Positions 26,497-34,788 of a stretch of 64,000 bases of DNA are shown one piece after another (positions within the stretch are counted from its first letter, which is position 1; every line of letters begins with the position of its first letter). Below the pieces are notes generated by a model, which saw only the letters and a list, made by a program, of their open reading frames with translations, ran no database searches and had not been told where the DNA came from. Made by a program: the position numbers and the translations under genes. The DNA lies in NCBI RefSeq assembly GCF_900104955.1, contig NZ_FNSI01000001.1, forward strand, positions 1,708,001 through 1,772,000. Reading direction: 5' to 3'. Source of the stretch: Beijerinckia sp. 28-YEA-48. Its GTDB lineage: Bacteria; Pseudomonadota; Alphaproteobacteria; Rhizobiales; Beijerinckiaceae.

Positions 26497-27471
26497 CTAT
26501 TTGCCGCGTTTCATGAAATCGAGAATCTCCCGGCCCATCAGCTCGTCCTTGCTGTTGAACTGATAGACCATCGAAAGATGATTGTGGCGCTCCATGCGGG
26601 TAAAGCGCGGACAGGCGCGGTCGCGTTTGCAGAATTCCGCCAGAAGCAACGCGCCCTGCGTATCAAGATCGGGGTTGTCGTATTCGGCGATCACCAGATA
26701 GAGCGGAACGGCCGGCGCGTCCTTGACGTGGGTGATCGGCGACATGATCGAATAACGTGCGGTATCGGTGCCGAAATAGGCCTGGAAATTGGCCAAGTTC
26801 GGATCCTTCGGATTGGGATCGAACAGGTAGCGCCCGCTCATCAGTACGGCGCCGGCAATGGCCGGTTTCTCGAGACGGATATCCTTATTGAACAGATAAG
26901 TGGCGATATGGGTGGCGCCGGCCGAATGGCCGATGAGATAGATCTTGTTCGGATCACCGCCATATTGAGCGATGTTCTTTTGCACCCATTCGACAAGACT
27001 TTTCACGTCCAGCGCCGCCGCCGGCCATTTGGCTGCCGGCGCCAGGCGATAGGTGGCGTTGATACCGACCATGCCGTTCCGCGCGAAGTAGAGCGGAACA
27101 TTGCCGTAAATCTCGCCGTTGATGCTGCGGTCACCGCGCACATAGGCGCCGCCGTGCAGGAACACCACCACCGGCGCACCGCCGTGCAGTTTTCGCGGTT
27201 TGAAAATGTCGAGTTTATTGCGTGGGTCCGGCCCATAGGAAAGATCGCGGCTGACATCGACGCCGGCATGCGGCGCGGCGCGCAACAGCGGCGTATAGAG
27301 CTCCGTCGTGATGGCGACATTGCCCAGGATATCACTCCCCCAGCGCGGACCGATCTCGGCCAACCGATCCTGCAGGGCCTGCGGCATGGCCGACATCTGG
27401 GCACTGGCGGCAGCGGGCATCAACAGGCCCAAAGCCAACGGTAAGGTCATCAAAATTTTCGGAAAGCGCAT
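26497..27471 (-). CDS. Secreted alpha/beta hydrolase (carboxylesterase/HSL-like)
   Basis: 324 residues with a signal peptide (MRFPKILMTLPLALGLLMPA, cleavage after ASAQ). The oxyanion-hole motif VFLHGGAYVRGDRS and nucleophile elbow LIGHSAGATH are clear; Asp in VIAEYDNPDLD and His in MERHNHLSMVYQ complete the triad. The layout fits the arylformamidase/esterase branch of the hormone-sensitive lipase family. GGAGG eight bases upstream supports the ATG at 27471. The substrate is not predictable, and no neighbouring gene points to a pathway. Confidence 0.85.
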   Translation of the reverse strand: MRFPKILMTLPLALGLLMPAAASAQMSAMPQALQDRLAEIGPRWGSDILGNVAITTELYTPLLRAAPHAGVDVSRDLSYGPDPRNKLDIFKPRKLHGGAPVVVFLHGGAYVRGDRSINGEIYGNVPLYFARNGMVGINATYRLAPAAKWPAAALDVKSLVEWVQKNIAQYGGDPNKIYLIGHSAGATHIATYLFNKDIRLEKPAIAGAVLMSGRYLFDPNPKDPNLANFQAYFGTDTARYSIMSPITHVKDAPAVPLYLVIAEYDNPDLDTQGALLLAEFCKRDRACPRFTRMERHNHLSMVYQFNSKDELMGREILDFMKRGK

Positions 27472-27816
27472 TGCCCCAGCCTCCATCTTGTTGTTGGCGA
27501 CAGGCTATGGGCGCGGTTTAGACCCAGCAAGCCGATTTGGACCCGAGGCCAAATTTTCCCCCGGCCTATTCGACGGCGGCCTACCCGGCACGGGTGCGGC
27601 GCCCCTTCCTAACCATCCATTAGCCATGCCGCGTGGAAGCGATGGCGTGCACGGCCCAGAGCATGGAACATAACCGGGCTCGCTCTCCCATGCCGACGAC
27701 GTTTCGGGGGACAAGCTGCGGCCCTGGCCCGCCCGATCATTGCAATTTCAACATCTTGCATTATAGATACGGATGGTATTTATCCTTTATAGATACTCCT
27801 GGTTTCTATAGATGAG
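27472..27816. other. Intergenic region between esterase and TetR genes
   Basis: 345 bases between divergent genes. The first 250 bases show no clear structure. The last 55 bases are AT-rich and carry three copies of TATAGAT(A/G), listed separately. No small gene is convincing. Confidence 0.5.
27762..27814. promoter_or_regulatory. TATAGATAC repeats upstream of the TetR gene
   Basis: TATAGATAC at 27762-27770 and 27788-27796, and TATAGATG at 27807-27814, immediately before the TetR start. ATAC-GGATG-GTAT (27767-27779) is a short palindrome within it. The AT-rich composition contrasts with the surroundings; an autoregulatory operator is likely but unproven. Confidence 0.4.
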
Positions 27817-28425
27817 TTGATTGAAATCGCTTTGAAAAAGCCAAAACCACGGAAATCGATCGGCCCGCTGCGCAGCCCGGAGACGCGCCGCGCCATCCTT
27901 GAGGCGGCGCGCGAAATCCTGACGGCGGAAGGCTATGGCGGCTTCACGCTCGATGCCGTGGCGAAGCGCGCCGGCGCGTCAAAACCGACGATCTACAAAT
28001 GGTGGCAGGGCAAGCCCGGGCTGATCATCGAGATCTATGACCAGGAGAGCGAGGCGCTGCTGACGACACCGGACCTCGGTTCGCTCGCTGATGAACTCGT
28101 CTGGCTCACCCGCAACCTGTGGCGCTTCTGGCGCATCACCTCCTGCGGCGCGGCGCTGCGCAGCCTGATCGCCGAGGCCCAGCACGACGGGGCGGCGCTG
28201 GCGTTGCTGAAGGACCGGCTGCTGCCGCAACGGCGCAGCTATCCCCTCTCCGTCTTCGAACGAGCCAAGGCGCGCGGCGAGCTGGACACGGATTTCGACC
28301 CCACCGTCGCCACCGACCTCCTCACCGCCTTCTCCTGGTATCACCTGGTCACCGACACGCTCGACCGGGAAAGGGACATCGAGCCGGTGGTGGCGATGAT
28401 GGTGAGGGGGCTGCGGGAGGGGTGA
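27817..28425 (+). CDS. TetR-family transcriptional regulator
   Basis: 202 residues. The N-terminal HTH is typical: RRAILEAAREILTAEGYGGF, then LDAVAKRAGASKPTIYKWWQ. The C-terminal ligand domain (FWRITSCGAALRSLIAEAQH and later FDPTVATDLLTAFSWYHLVT) belongs to the branch with a TetR_C dimerisation helix. The start is a TTG at 27817, because the nearby ATG at 27812 runs into a stop after one codon; the ribosome site is weak, so the start is uncertain. The gene is followed at once by a long palindromic repeat. The esterase gene upstream is divergent and a plausible target. Confidence 0.8.
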   Translation: MIEIALKKPKPRKSIGPLRSPETRRAILEAAREILTAEGYGGFTLDAVAKRAGASKPTIYKWWQGKPGLIIEIYDQESEALLTTPDLGSLADELVWLTRNLWRFWRITSCGAALRSLIAEAQHDGAALALLKDRLLPQRRSYPLSVFERAKARGELDTDFDPTVATDLLTAFSWYHLVTDTLDRERDIEPVVAMMVRGLREG

Positions 28426-28426
28426 A

Positions 28427-28592
28427 AACCTTGGTGTCATCCCCGCGGCTGAGCGGGGATCCAGGGGCGAGCGGTAGATTGCTGTCCGGCGCAAGGCACG
28501 CAAGGTGATGCGCGGCAATCACGTAGCGCTTTACCACACGCTCCTGGATCCCCTCCCGCGCCTGCGGCGCGTCGGGGATGACACCGAGGTTC
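28427..28592. repeat. 166-bp imperfect palindromic repeat element
   Basis: The left arm (28427-28476) and the inverted right arm (28532-28591) share AACCT(T/C)GGTGTCATCCCC, GGGGATCCAGG and (G/T)GTA. A further inner inverted pair GATTGC/GCAATC lies near 28477-28521. Each arm itself forms a hairpin around GTCATCCCCGC..GGGGATCCAG. It lies between convergent genes, where it can act as a two-way terminator. The GTCATCCCCGC core resembles intergenic palindromic repeats seen in many proteobacteria; no second copy is present in this window. Confidence 0.75.
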
Positions 28593-28604
28593 TTCAATGC
28601 CCGG

Positions 28605-29585
28605 CTAGGTCAGCACCACGATCTTTCCGCTCGCCGTATTGGCGTCCATGAGGCGGTGGGCCTCGACGATGTCTTCAAGAGGAAACACCCGGCCGATATT
28701 CAGGCGCAGCGTTCCGGCGGCGATGTCGTCGGCCAGCGCCTGCAAGGGCGTCTCCATGAATTCCGCCACACCGCCGGAATAGACGGTGAGACCGACGGCC
28801 GAGGGAATGGCCTCCATCGGGCTGAACTGCTCGAAGCTCCATTGATTGCCAACAATGCCGGTCATGCAGACGAGGCCTTGCTGGCGCGTACAGCGCAGGG
28901 AATCCTTCAGCGTGGTGACGCCGATCAGTTCCAGCACTTTGTCGACGCCCTCAGCATGGATCGCCCGCACGCCAGCGGCGATCTCGCCGCCATCGATCAC
29001 CACCTGGTCGGCGCCGTTATCGAGAAGCAGGTCTTCACGCGCTGCATTACGGGTCGTCGCGATGACAAAGGCGCCCTGGTTCTTGGCGATGGCGGCAGCC
29101 GCCAGACCGATCGAGGTGGTGCCGCCACGCACCAGCAGCCGCTCGCCGGCTTTCAGCTGCAAAGCCTTGAACAGCGAGCCCCAGGCGGTCTGCAGCATTT
29201 CCGGCATGGCGCCGAGCACATCCCAGGGCAAAGAGGTCTCGAGCTTCTGCACCTGCCCTGAAGGCACGCAGACATATTCGGCATAGCCGCCGTCGTATTG
29301 CCGGCCCATGCCGCCCATCGCGGTCATCACGATGTCGCCTGTCGCGAAATCGCCATCCGGCGCTTGCGCGACAACGCCCGCCGCCTCGATCCCCAAAATG
29401 CGTGGAAAGGCGACACCGGGGGATTGGCCGCGACGGGTAAAGAGTTCCGACCGGTTGATGCCGAACGCCTTCACCTGAATGAGAACTTGTCCCGACTTAG
29501 GCACCGGCCGTGGGCGGCGTTCGATCTGAATGGCTTCCGGTCCGCCCGCCTGATGGATGACGGCGGCTTTCATCGTGTCAGGCAT
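28605..29585 (-). CDS. Zeta-crystallin-type NADPH:quinone oxidoreductase / MDR alcohol dehydrogenase
   Basis: 326 residues of the medium-chain dehydrogenase family. GINRSELFTRRGQSPGVAFP near residue 40 replaces the zinc-ligand segment of true alcohol dehydrogenases, and the nucleotide site is LLVRGGTTSIGLAAAAIAKN. The lack of zinc ligands points to the quinone oxidoreductase (zeta-crystallin) branch: NADPH-dependent reduction of quinones or enones. It lies 10 bp after the SelW-like gene on the same strand, so the two are probably co-transcribed. Confidence 0.85.
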   Translation of the reverse strand: MPDTMKAAVIHQAGGPEAIQIERRPRPVPKSGQVLIQVKAFGINRSELFTRRGQSPGVAFPRILGIEAAGVVAQAPDGDFATGDIVMTAMGGMGRQYDGGYAEYVCVPSGQVQKLETSLPWDVLGAMPEMLQTAWGSLFKALQLKAGERLLVRGGTTSIGLAAAAIAKNQGAFVIATTRNAAREDLLLDNGADQVVIDGGEIAAGVRAIHAEGVDKVLELIGVTTLKDSLRCTRQQGLVCMTGIVGNQWSFEQFSPMEAIPSAVGLTVYSGGVAEFMETPLQALADDIAAGTLRLNIGRVFPLEDIVEAHRLMDANTASGKIVVLT

Positions 29586-29595
29586 GATCTCACCC

Positions 29596-29889
29596 TCAGC
29601 TTTCGCCGCTCCGACTGCAATCGATATGACCCAGGTCGCGGCCGGGATCGAGACGATCGCGCACCCGTTGTTTCAGGGCTTTGGCGTCAGGAAAGCCGCC
29701 ATCGGCCTTGCGCTCCCAGATGATTTCGTCGTTGAACCGGATTTCGAAACGGCCGCCGGTCGCCGGCACCAGCGCCACTTCACCGAGATCGGCGCCAAAG
29801 GTCGAGAGCAGTTCCTGCGCCATCCAGCCGGCGCGCAGCAACCATTGGCATTGGGTGCAGTAGATGATGACGATGCGCGGTGGAGTCAT
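29596..29889 (-). CDS. SelT/SelW/SelH-family thioredoxin-like protein (Cys form)
   Basis: 97 residues. The active-site loop is IIYCTQCQWLLRAGWMAQEL, a C-x-x-C motif where animal relatives have C-x-x-U; here both positions are cysteine. VPATGGRFEIRFNDEIIWER and FPDAKALKQRVRDRL complete the Rdx family pattern. Such proteins are small cytosolic thiol redox proteins with unknown partners. GAGG four bases before the ATG supports the start. The co-transcribed quinone oxidoreductase suggests a shared redox role (inference). Confidence 0.88.
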   Translation of the reverse strand: MTPPRIVIIYCTQCQWLLRAGWMAQELLSTFGADLGEVALVPATGGRFEIRFNDEIIWERKADGGFPDAKALKQRVRDRLDPGRDLGHIDCSRSGES

Positions 29890-29970
29890 GTTGCCTCGGC
29901 GAACGGGCGGCGAATGTTTCGCCGCCCCGATCCTAGACCGAGGCGAACAGCAGGTCGAGCCGCCCTACCC

Positions 29971-30747
29971 TCAGGCGCTGCGCACATCCGCTTGATCGAA
30001 CCGCCCCGAGAGCAAAGCGCCGGCATTGGGAACCTGCGTGTGCAGGCCGAGCCGGCTCAGCATCTGATAGCTGGTGCAGACGGCGCTGGAAACGACCGGC
30101 AGACCGCTGGTCGCTTCGATCAGCGGCACCGAGGCAAGCGAGGGCATCTGCACGCAGGCCGAGGCGACGATGGCATCGACATTGGCGAGATTGAGCTTCT
30201 TCCACAGCTGCGAAGGCCCGAGCGGATCGAGCGCGCCGACAGCGAGATTGTCATGCACTTCAAGCGACAGGCTATCGACCACCTCGATACCCTCGTTCTC
30301 GATATAGTCGATCACCAGCTTGGTCAGCGGTTTCATATAGGGCGCGAGGATCGAAACCTTCTTGGCGCCGATGACTTTCAGGCCATCGACCAAAGCGCCA
30401 GCGCTGGTGACGACAGGCGCCGGCGCGCCGTTCTCGACCGTGCGCTGATGCAGCCGTGCTTCCGACACCCGATGATACCCCCTCCCCATGCTCATGATGG
30501 CGACCAGGCAGGCATAGCCCAGCACATCGACACGGGCGTCGGAAAGTTCGAGCGCGCAGCGGTCGGAATCCGCGTCCATCTTCGCCAGCTCGTCCTTGGT
30601 GACGCTCTTCATGCGCATGCGGCTCGAATGGAACGTGAAACGCTCCGGCGCGATGCCTTCCCGGGCGCGCAACATGGCGGGAATTTCGGTTTCCATGGTC
30701 GTGTTGGAACTCGGCACGATCTGGCCGATGCGATAGACGCGGCTCAT
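29971..30747 (-). CDS. Maleate cis-trans isomerase (Asp/Glu racemase superfamily)
   Basis: 258 residues. The N terminus VYRIGQIVPSSNTTMETEIP and the two catalytic cysteines, in VLGYACLVAIMSMG (about residue 79) and VASACVQMPSL (about residue 197), fit maleate isomerase and arylmalonate decarboxylase relatives. Maleate isomerase turns maleate into fumarate, the last step of nicotinate degradation and related pathways. AGGAGG precedes the ATG. The divergent LysR gene is the likely regulator. None of the other nicotinate genes (NicC, NicX, NicF) is in the window, so the physiological substrate is open. Confidence 0.85.
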   Translation of the reverse strand: MSRVYRIGQIVPSSNTTMETEIPAMLRAREGIAPERFTFHSSRMRMKSVTKDELAKMDADSDRCALELSDARVDVLGYACLVAIMSMGRGYHRVSEARLHQRTVENGAPAPVVTSAGALVDGLKVIGAKKVSILAPYMKPLTKLVIDYIENEGIEVVDSLSLEVHDNLAVGALDPLGPSQLWKKLNLANVDAIVASACVQMPSLASVPLIEATSGLPVVSSAVCTSYQMLSRLGLHTQVPNAGALLSGRFDQADVRSA

Positions 30748-30882
30748 GACAACCTCCTGGGGCGATGCGGTACGTCAGGCGCGTGGTAGCGCAACAGCAG
30801 GCGTCGATCACTGGCGATGTCGTTGACACATCCTCAACATCCGGTTGAGTATCGAGGCCAGGAATCCCAAAAGAAATCCCAG

Positions 30883-31794
30883 ATGAGCGAACCCACAGGC
30901 CTCAATCGTTTCGATCTCACCTCCCTGCGCCTGTTCGTCGCCGTGGCCGCCGAGGGCAGCCTGACGCTGGGGGCTGAGCGTTTCGCCATCAGTCTGGCGG
31001 CGGCGAGCAAGCGCATGCTGGAGCTTGAAGCGCGCGTCGGCACGCCGCTGTTGACGCGCAGCAAGAGCGGCGTCACCGCCACAGATGCCGGGCAGACCTT
31101 GCTGCGCCACGCCATCACCCTCGTCGCCGATGTGGAACAGCTGGCAGTGGCGATGGACGATTTCCGCCGTGGCGCCAAGGGGCATTTGCGGCTTTGGGCC
31201 AATACCTCTGCCTTCGCCGGTTTTCTGCCGGCCCTACTGGCCGATTATACGGCGGCGCATCCCGCCGTGATGATCGATCTCGAGGATGCACTCAGCGAGG
31301 ATGCGGCACGGGCGGTGACGCGCGGCGCAGCGGAGCTTGCTGTCATTGGCGCCAACACGCCGTGTGACGGACTGGAAACCTTCGTCTGCGATCGGGACGA
31401 ATTGATCGTCGTGGCGCGCAAGGAGCGCGGCTTCACCAGAAAATCTACTGTACCGCTCGCCGATGTGCTGCGTCACGACATCGTCGGCCTTGGCCGCTCC
31501 ACCTCGCTCATGCGGCAGATTTCAGCGGCGGCCGACGCCATCGGCGGCGAACTGCGGCTGCGCATCCAGGTGCGTAGTTTCGACGCCATGTGTCGCATGG
31601 TGGCAGCGGGCATCGGCATCGCTATCTTGCCGCGCGCCGGCGCCACGCCGCATCTCGCCGCCATGGGCCTGCATGCCCATCGCCTCACCGGCATGAAGAC
31701 GCAGCGCGATCTCCTACTCGCCATGCGCGAGCGCAAAACATTGTCGCGCCCGGCCGAGGCTTTCGTGCGCATGGCCGAAGCGCGGATGCAATAA
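30883..31794 (+). CDS. LysR-family regulator divergent from maleate isomerase
   Basis: 303 residues. The HTH is near the start: FDLTSLRLFVAVAAEGSLTL, then AASKRMLELEARVGTPLLTR. The effector domain shows LRLWANTSAFAGFLPALLAD and MVAAGIGIAILPRAGATPHL. The start at ATG 30883 gives the usual LysR length. It is transcribed away from the isomerase gene with a 135-bp shared control region, so activation of that gene in response to its substrate is likely. It ends at a strong two-way hairpin that begins in its stop codon. Confidence 0.88.
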   Translation: MSEPTGLNRFDLTSLRLFVAVAAEGSLTLGAERFAISLAAASKRMLELEARVGTPLLTRSKSGVTATDAGQTLLRHAITLVADVEQLAVAMDDFRRGAKGHLRLWANTSAFAGFLPALLADYTAAHPAVMIDLEDALSEDAARAVTRGAAELAVIGANTPCDGLETFVCDRDELIVVARKERGFTRKSTVPLADVLRHDIVGLGRSTSLMRQISAAADAIGGELRLRIQVRSFDAMCRMVAAGIGIAILPRAGATPHLAAMGLHAHRLTGMKTQRDLLLAMRERKTLSRPAEAFVRMAEARMQ

Positions 31795-31820
31795 AGGCGG
31801 CGAGACCGACCCGCCGCCTT
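31794..31820. terminator. Two-way terminator between LysR and a convergent gene
   Basis: AAGGCGGCG (31794-31802) and CGCCGCCTT (31812-31820) with a 9-base loop; TTCTC follows on the plus strand and TTAT on the minus strand. It starts inside the LysR stop codon. Confidence 0.75.
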
Positions 31821-31839
31821 CTCAATCAGACAATTGCTG

Positions 31840-32364
31840 TCAGGCCCTCCCCTGCCCACTGCCGGTCGCGGCCTCCGCGTAGCGGCTCTTGCGGCGGCCG
31901 AACAGACCGAACATAAACGCACAGCTGATCATGCCGATCACGCTGGCGATGGCGCCGCCGTACATCATGAAGCGATCGAGATCGAGCTCCTCGGACGCAT
32001 CGTCGACGAGAACCACGCCCTCCTTGCCCGGCAGATCAGCCAGATGTTTGATGCGCACGCTGTCAACGACGATCTTGTCATCGCGGATCAGCTTGCGCGC
32101 CATAGCGCCCGACATATGAATATCGCTGGCCCGTTGCATCTCGCCCTTGCTGTCCTTCCAGGCGAGGTCGACGTAATAGCTGGTGCCGCTCTTGCGACCC
32201 TTCTTGCGCGTCGCGCCGGTGATCAGCGCCTCGGTCTCCACGCCTTTGGCTACCACCTGATTGACCCGGTCCACGTCCGCCCAGCCGATATAGGCTGAGA
32301 TCGGACCGCCAATCGCCGCGACAATCAAAAGCCATTTCAACTTGCCAATAATCCAACCGATCAT
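31840..32364 (-). CDS. Membrane protein with DUF3592-like layout
   Basis: 174 residues with an N-terminal segment (WLLIVAAIGGPISAYIGWAD) and a C-terminal one (MMYGGAIASVIGMISCAFMF), enclosing a soluble part: VETEALITGATRKKGRKSGT, YYVDLAWKDSKGEMQR, and IVVDSVRIKHLADLPGKEGV. The arrangement resembles DUF3592 proteins such as the one at 10893-11390, but similarity is weak. Function unknown; it is likely an inner-membrane protein with its middle part outside the membrane. Confidence 0.7.
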   Translation of the reverse strand: MIGWIIGKLKWLLIVAAIGGPISAYIGWADVDRVNQVVAKGVETEALITGATRKKGRKSGTSYYVDLAWKDSKGEMQRASDIHMSGAMARKLIRDDKIVVDSVRIKHLADLPGKEGVVLVDDASEELDLDRFMMYGGAIASVIGMISCAFMFGLFGRRKSRYAEAATGSGQGRA

Positions 32365-32716
32365 GCCAAATCCTTTATCTTAAAATACCCAAATCCTTCG
32401 TTTTAAATATCGATGCCAACCAGCCATCGATCTCGTCATCACGCCGTCACGATTCACGGTCCGACTGCGATTTCACGCAGACGAGAACGCGCAGGACATC
32501 AATAGGTTCGCCGATCGTCGAAAAAATTCGGCGAGAAAGAGGCTGAAACAACGGCGAAAAGTTCCGGCCGATTCATCAAGTCCCACACCGCGCCCAACCT
32601 GCGTCCCACCCAAACCGCGCTCGGCGCAAACTTATCCCGCCAGCTCAAATACTTAATTGCCAGCGTGACACTCGTGCGGCATCATCGGCGCAAATAACTG
32701 CATACGGGAGGACGCG
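32365..32716. other. Intergenic region upstream of the luciferase-like gene
   Basis: 352 bases between divergent genes. The first 60 bases are AT-rich (promoter-like for the membrane protein). A hairpin TCGCCGA/TCGGCGA (32508-32514 with 32528-32534) stands in the middle. The last bases hold a strong GGGAGG site before 32717. I see no gene or known RNA motif. Confidence 0.5.
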
Positions 32717-33994
32717 ATGAAGGTGCTTTGGTTTCACCTGATGCCGTATCAGGACCTGCCGGAGGATTTCAAAGAGAAGCACAATTCGGTGTGGGTCGAT
32801 ATCGACCCCGGCCTGTTCGATCCGCTGCGCGGCCACGAGCACTATCACGAATATATGGATCAGCTCGAATATGCGGCCAAGGCCGGATTCGATGGCATCT
32901 GCGTCAACGAACATCATTCCAACGCCTATGGCATGATGCCTTCACCCAATCTCATCGCGGCATCGCTCGCGCGCAACACGCGCGATGCGGCACTGTGCGT
33001 GCTGGGCAATTCGGTGGCGCTCTATAATCCGCCAACGCGTGTTGCCGAAGAGATGGCGATGCTCGATTGCATCTCGGGCGGCCGGCTGATCGCAGGCTTT
33101 CCGGTCGGCACACCGATGGATACCTGCTACGCTTATGGGCAAAATCCGGCGAAGCTGCGCGATCGCTATTACGAAGGCATCGATCTCATCTTGAAGGCCT
33201 GGAAGGCGGACAAGCCCTTCGCCTTCAACGGACGTTACACGCAGCAACGCTATGTCAATTGCTGGCCACGCCCGGTGCAGAAGCAGCCGCCGGTGTGGAT
33301 CCCTGGTGGTGGCTCGGTCGAGACCTGGCAGATGTGCGCCGAGCGCAGCTTCGTTTACGCCAACCTGTCCTACTTCGGCCATCAAGCCAGCATGGCCCAT
33401 GTGAAAGGATTCTGGGGCGAGATGAAGCGGCTCGGCAAAGAGCCCAATCCGTTCCAAGCGGGCTTTCTGCAATTCGTCGGCATCGCTGAAACCCGCGCCG
33501 AGGCGGAAAAACTTTATCACGAGCCGGCAAACTATTTTTACAATCGCTGCCTGCATACCGATCCAGCCTTTGCCAATCCACCAGGCTATACGAGCGAGGC
33601 GACGGTGCGCGCCCGCATCACCTCGCAGGTGCTGCGCGCCGCCGAAGAGTCACGCAAGGCGACACGTTCCGGCGGCGGCGCGAAATTCTTCGAGGAAGGC
33701 CATGTGATCATCGGCAGCCCCGACGAAGTGGCGGAGAAGCTGCTCAGCGTGTGCACGGAGATGCATGTCGGCCATCTCCTGCTCTTGCTGCACTTCGGCA
33801 ATATGAGCCGCGAACTGACCAAATATAACACTGACCTGTTCGCAACCAAGGTGCTGCCGCAAATCCGGCATCTTTACGAGAAGGAGTGGGAGGATCACTG
33901 GTGGCCGACGGGCATGCCCAAAAACGGGCCCAAAAATTTATCCAAGAACGCCGTTCAACCGAGCCAGACTTTCACAGGGGTAGCGGCGCAATGA
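32717..33994 (+). CDS. Luciferase-like (LLM) flavin-dependent monooxygenase
   Basis: 425 residues. The bacterial-luciferase pattern is clear: MDQLEYAAKAGFDGICVNEH, HHSNAYGMMPSPNLIAASLA, then YNPPTRVAEEMAMLDCISGG and RLIAGFPVGTPMDT. It uses reduced FMN (from a separate reductase) or F420 to oxidise an organic substrate. GGGAGG precedes the ATG. It is translationally coupled (ATGA) to an alpha/beta hydrolase, a combination suited to oxygenate and then hydrolyse a compound such as an ester, amide or ring. Specific substrate unknown. Confidence 0.85.
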   Translation: MKVLWFHLMPYQDLPEDFKEKHNSVWVDIDPGLFDPLRGHEHYHEYMDQLEYAAKAGFDGICVNEHHSNAYGMMPSPNLIAASLARNTRDAALCVLGNSVALYNPPTRVAEEMAMLDCISGGRLIAGFPVGTPMDTCYAYGQNPAKLRDRYYEGIDLILKAWKADKPFAFNGRYTQQRYVNCWPRPVQKQPPVWIPGGGSVETWQMCAERSFVYANLSYFGHQASMAHVKGFWGEMKRLGKEPNPFQAGFLQFVGIAETRAEAEKLYHEPANYFYNRCLHTDPAFANPPGYTSEATVRARITSQVLRAAEESRKATRSGGGAKFFEEGHVIIGSPDEVAEKLLSVCTEMHVGHLLLLLHFGNMSRELTKYNTDLFATKVLPQIRHLYEKEWEDHWWPTGMPKNGPKNLSKNAVQPSQTFTGVAAQ

Positions 33995-34773
33995 AAGACT
34001 ATAAAGAGCGTTTCGTCGAAACCCCAGCTGGCCCGACGCGGGTTTGGGAAAAGGGACGCGGCAAGAAGCTGGGCTATCTCGCTGGCCTCAACGGCCTGCC
34101 GAAATGGAGCCCCTTCCTCGATAAGCTGGCGGAGACCCATCGCGTCATCGTGCCGTCCCTACCCGGCTATCCCGGCGGGCCATCGTCGGAGCCCCTCGAC
34201 AACCAGCTCGACTGGGTGCTGGCGGCGCATGACGCGCTGGTGGCGGCCGGTCTCGACGGCGCCGATCTCATCGGCGCTTCGGTCGGCGGCGCGCTGGCGG
34301 CCGAAGTCGCCGCGCTGTGGCCAAAGTCTGTGCGCAAGCTCGTCCTCATCGCGCCCTTCGGCCTGTTCGATACCGAGGCGCCGATCGCCGATGTCTTCGC
34401 CCAGCGACCGGGCCAGACCACGGCGCTGCTTTCGGAACGGCCGTCCGATTATGCCGGCTATCTCTCCGTGCCAAAGGAAGGCGATACGGGCGAATGGGAG
34501 GTGCAGGCCCTGCGCGCCCATATCGCCGCCGCAGGATTGATCTGGCCACTCGGCGACACGCGCCTGTCAAAGCGGCTGGCGCGCGTCACGGCGCCCACCT
34601 TGATCCTGTGGGGCCATAACGACCGGGTGATTCCGCTGTCCTATGCCCGGCGTTTCGCCGAAGGCATCGGCCCTGGCACCAAGGTGAAAATCGTCCGCAA
34701 AGCCGGGCACATTCTCGAGTTCGACGAGCCTAAGGCTGCGGCCAGGACAATCGATGGTTTTCTGGCGAGCTGA
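33991..34773 (+). CDS. Alpha/beta hydrolase coupled to the LLM monooxygenase
   Basis: 260 residues. Nucleophile elbow LIGASVGGALAAE (Ser in G-A-S-V-G), Asp in LWGHNDRVIPLSYARRF and His in KAGHILEFDEP form the catalytic triad. The fold matches meta-cleavage hydrolases and N-formylmaleamate deformylase-like enzymes. The start is the ATG overlapping the monooxygenase stop; the longer frame to 33886 lies within that gene. Acts in the cytoplasm on the monooxygenase product (inference from coupling). Confidence 0.87.
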   Translation: MKDYKERFVETPAGPTRVWEKGRGKKLGYLAGLNGLPKWSPFLDKLAETHRVIVPSLPGYPGGPSSEPLDNQLDWVLAAHDALVAAGLDGADLIGASVGGALAAEVAALWPKSVRKLVLIAPFGLFDTEAPIADVFAQRPGQTTALLSERPSDYAGYLSVPKEGDTGEWEVQALRAHIAAAGLIWPLGDTRLSKRLARVTAPTLILWGHNDRVIPLSYARRFAEGIGPGTKVKIVRKAGHILEFDEPKAAARTIDGFLAS

Positions 34774-34788
34774 CGGATAGCGATCCGC

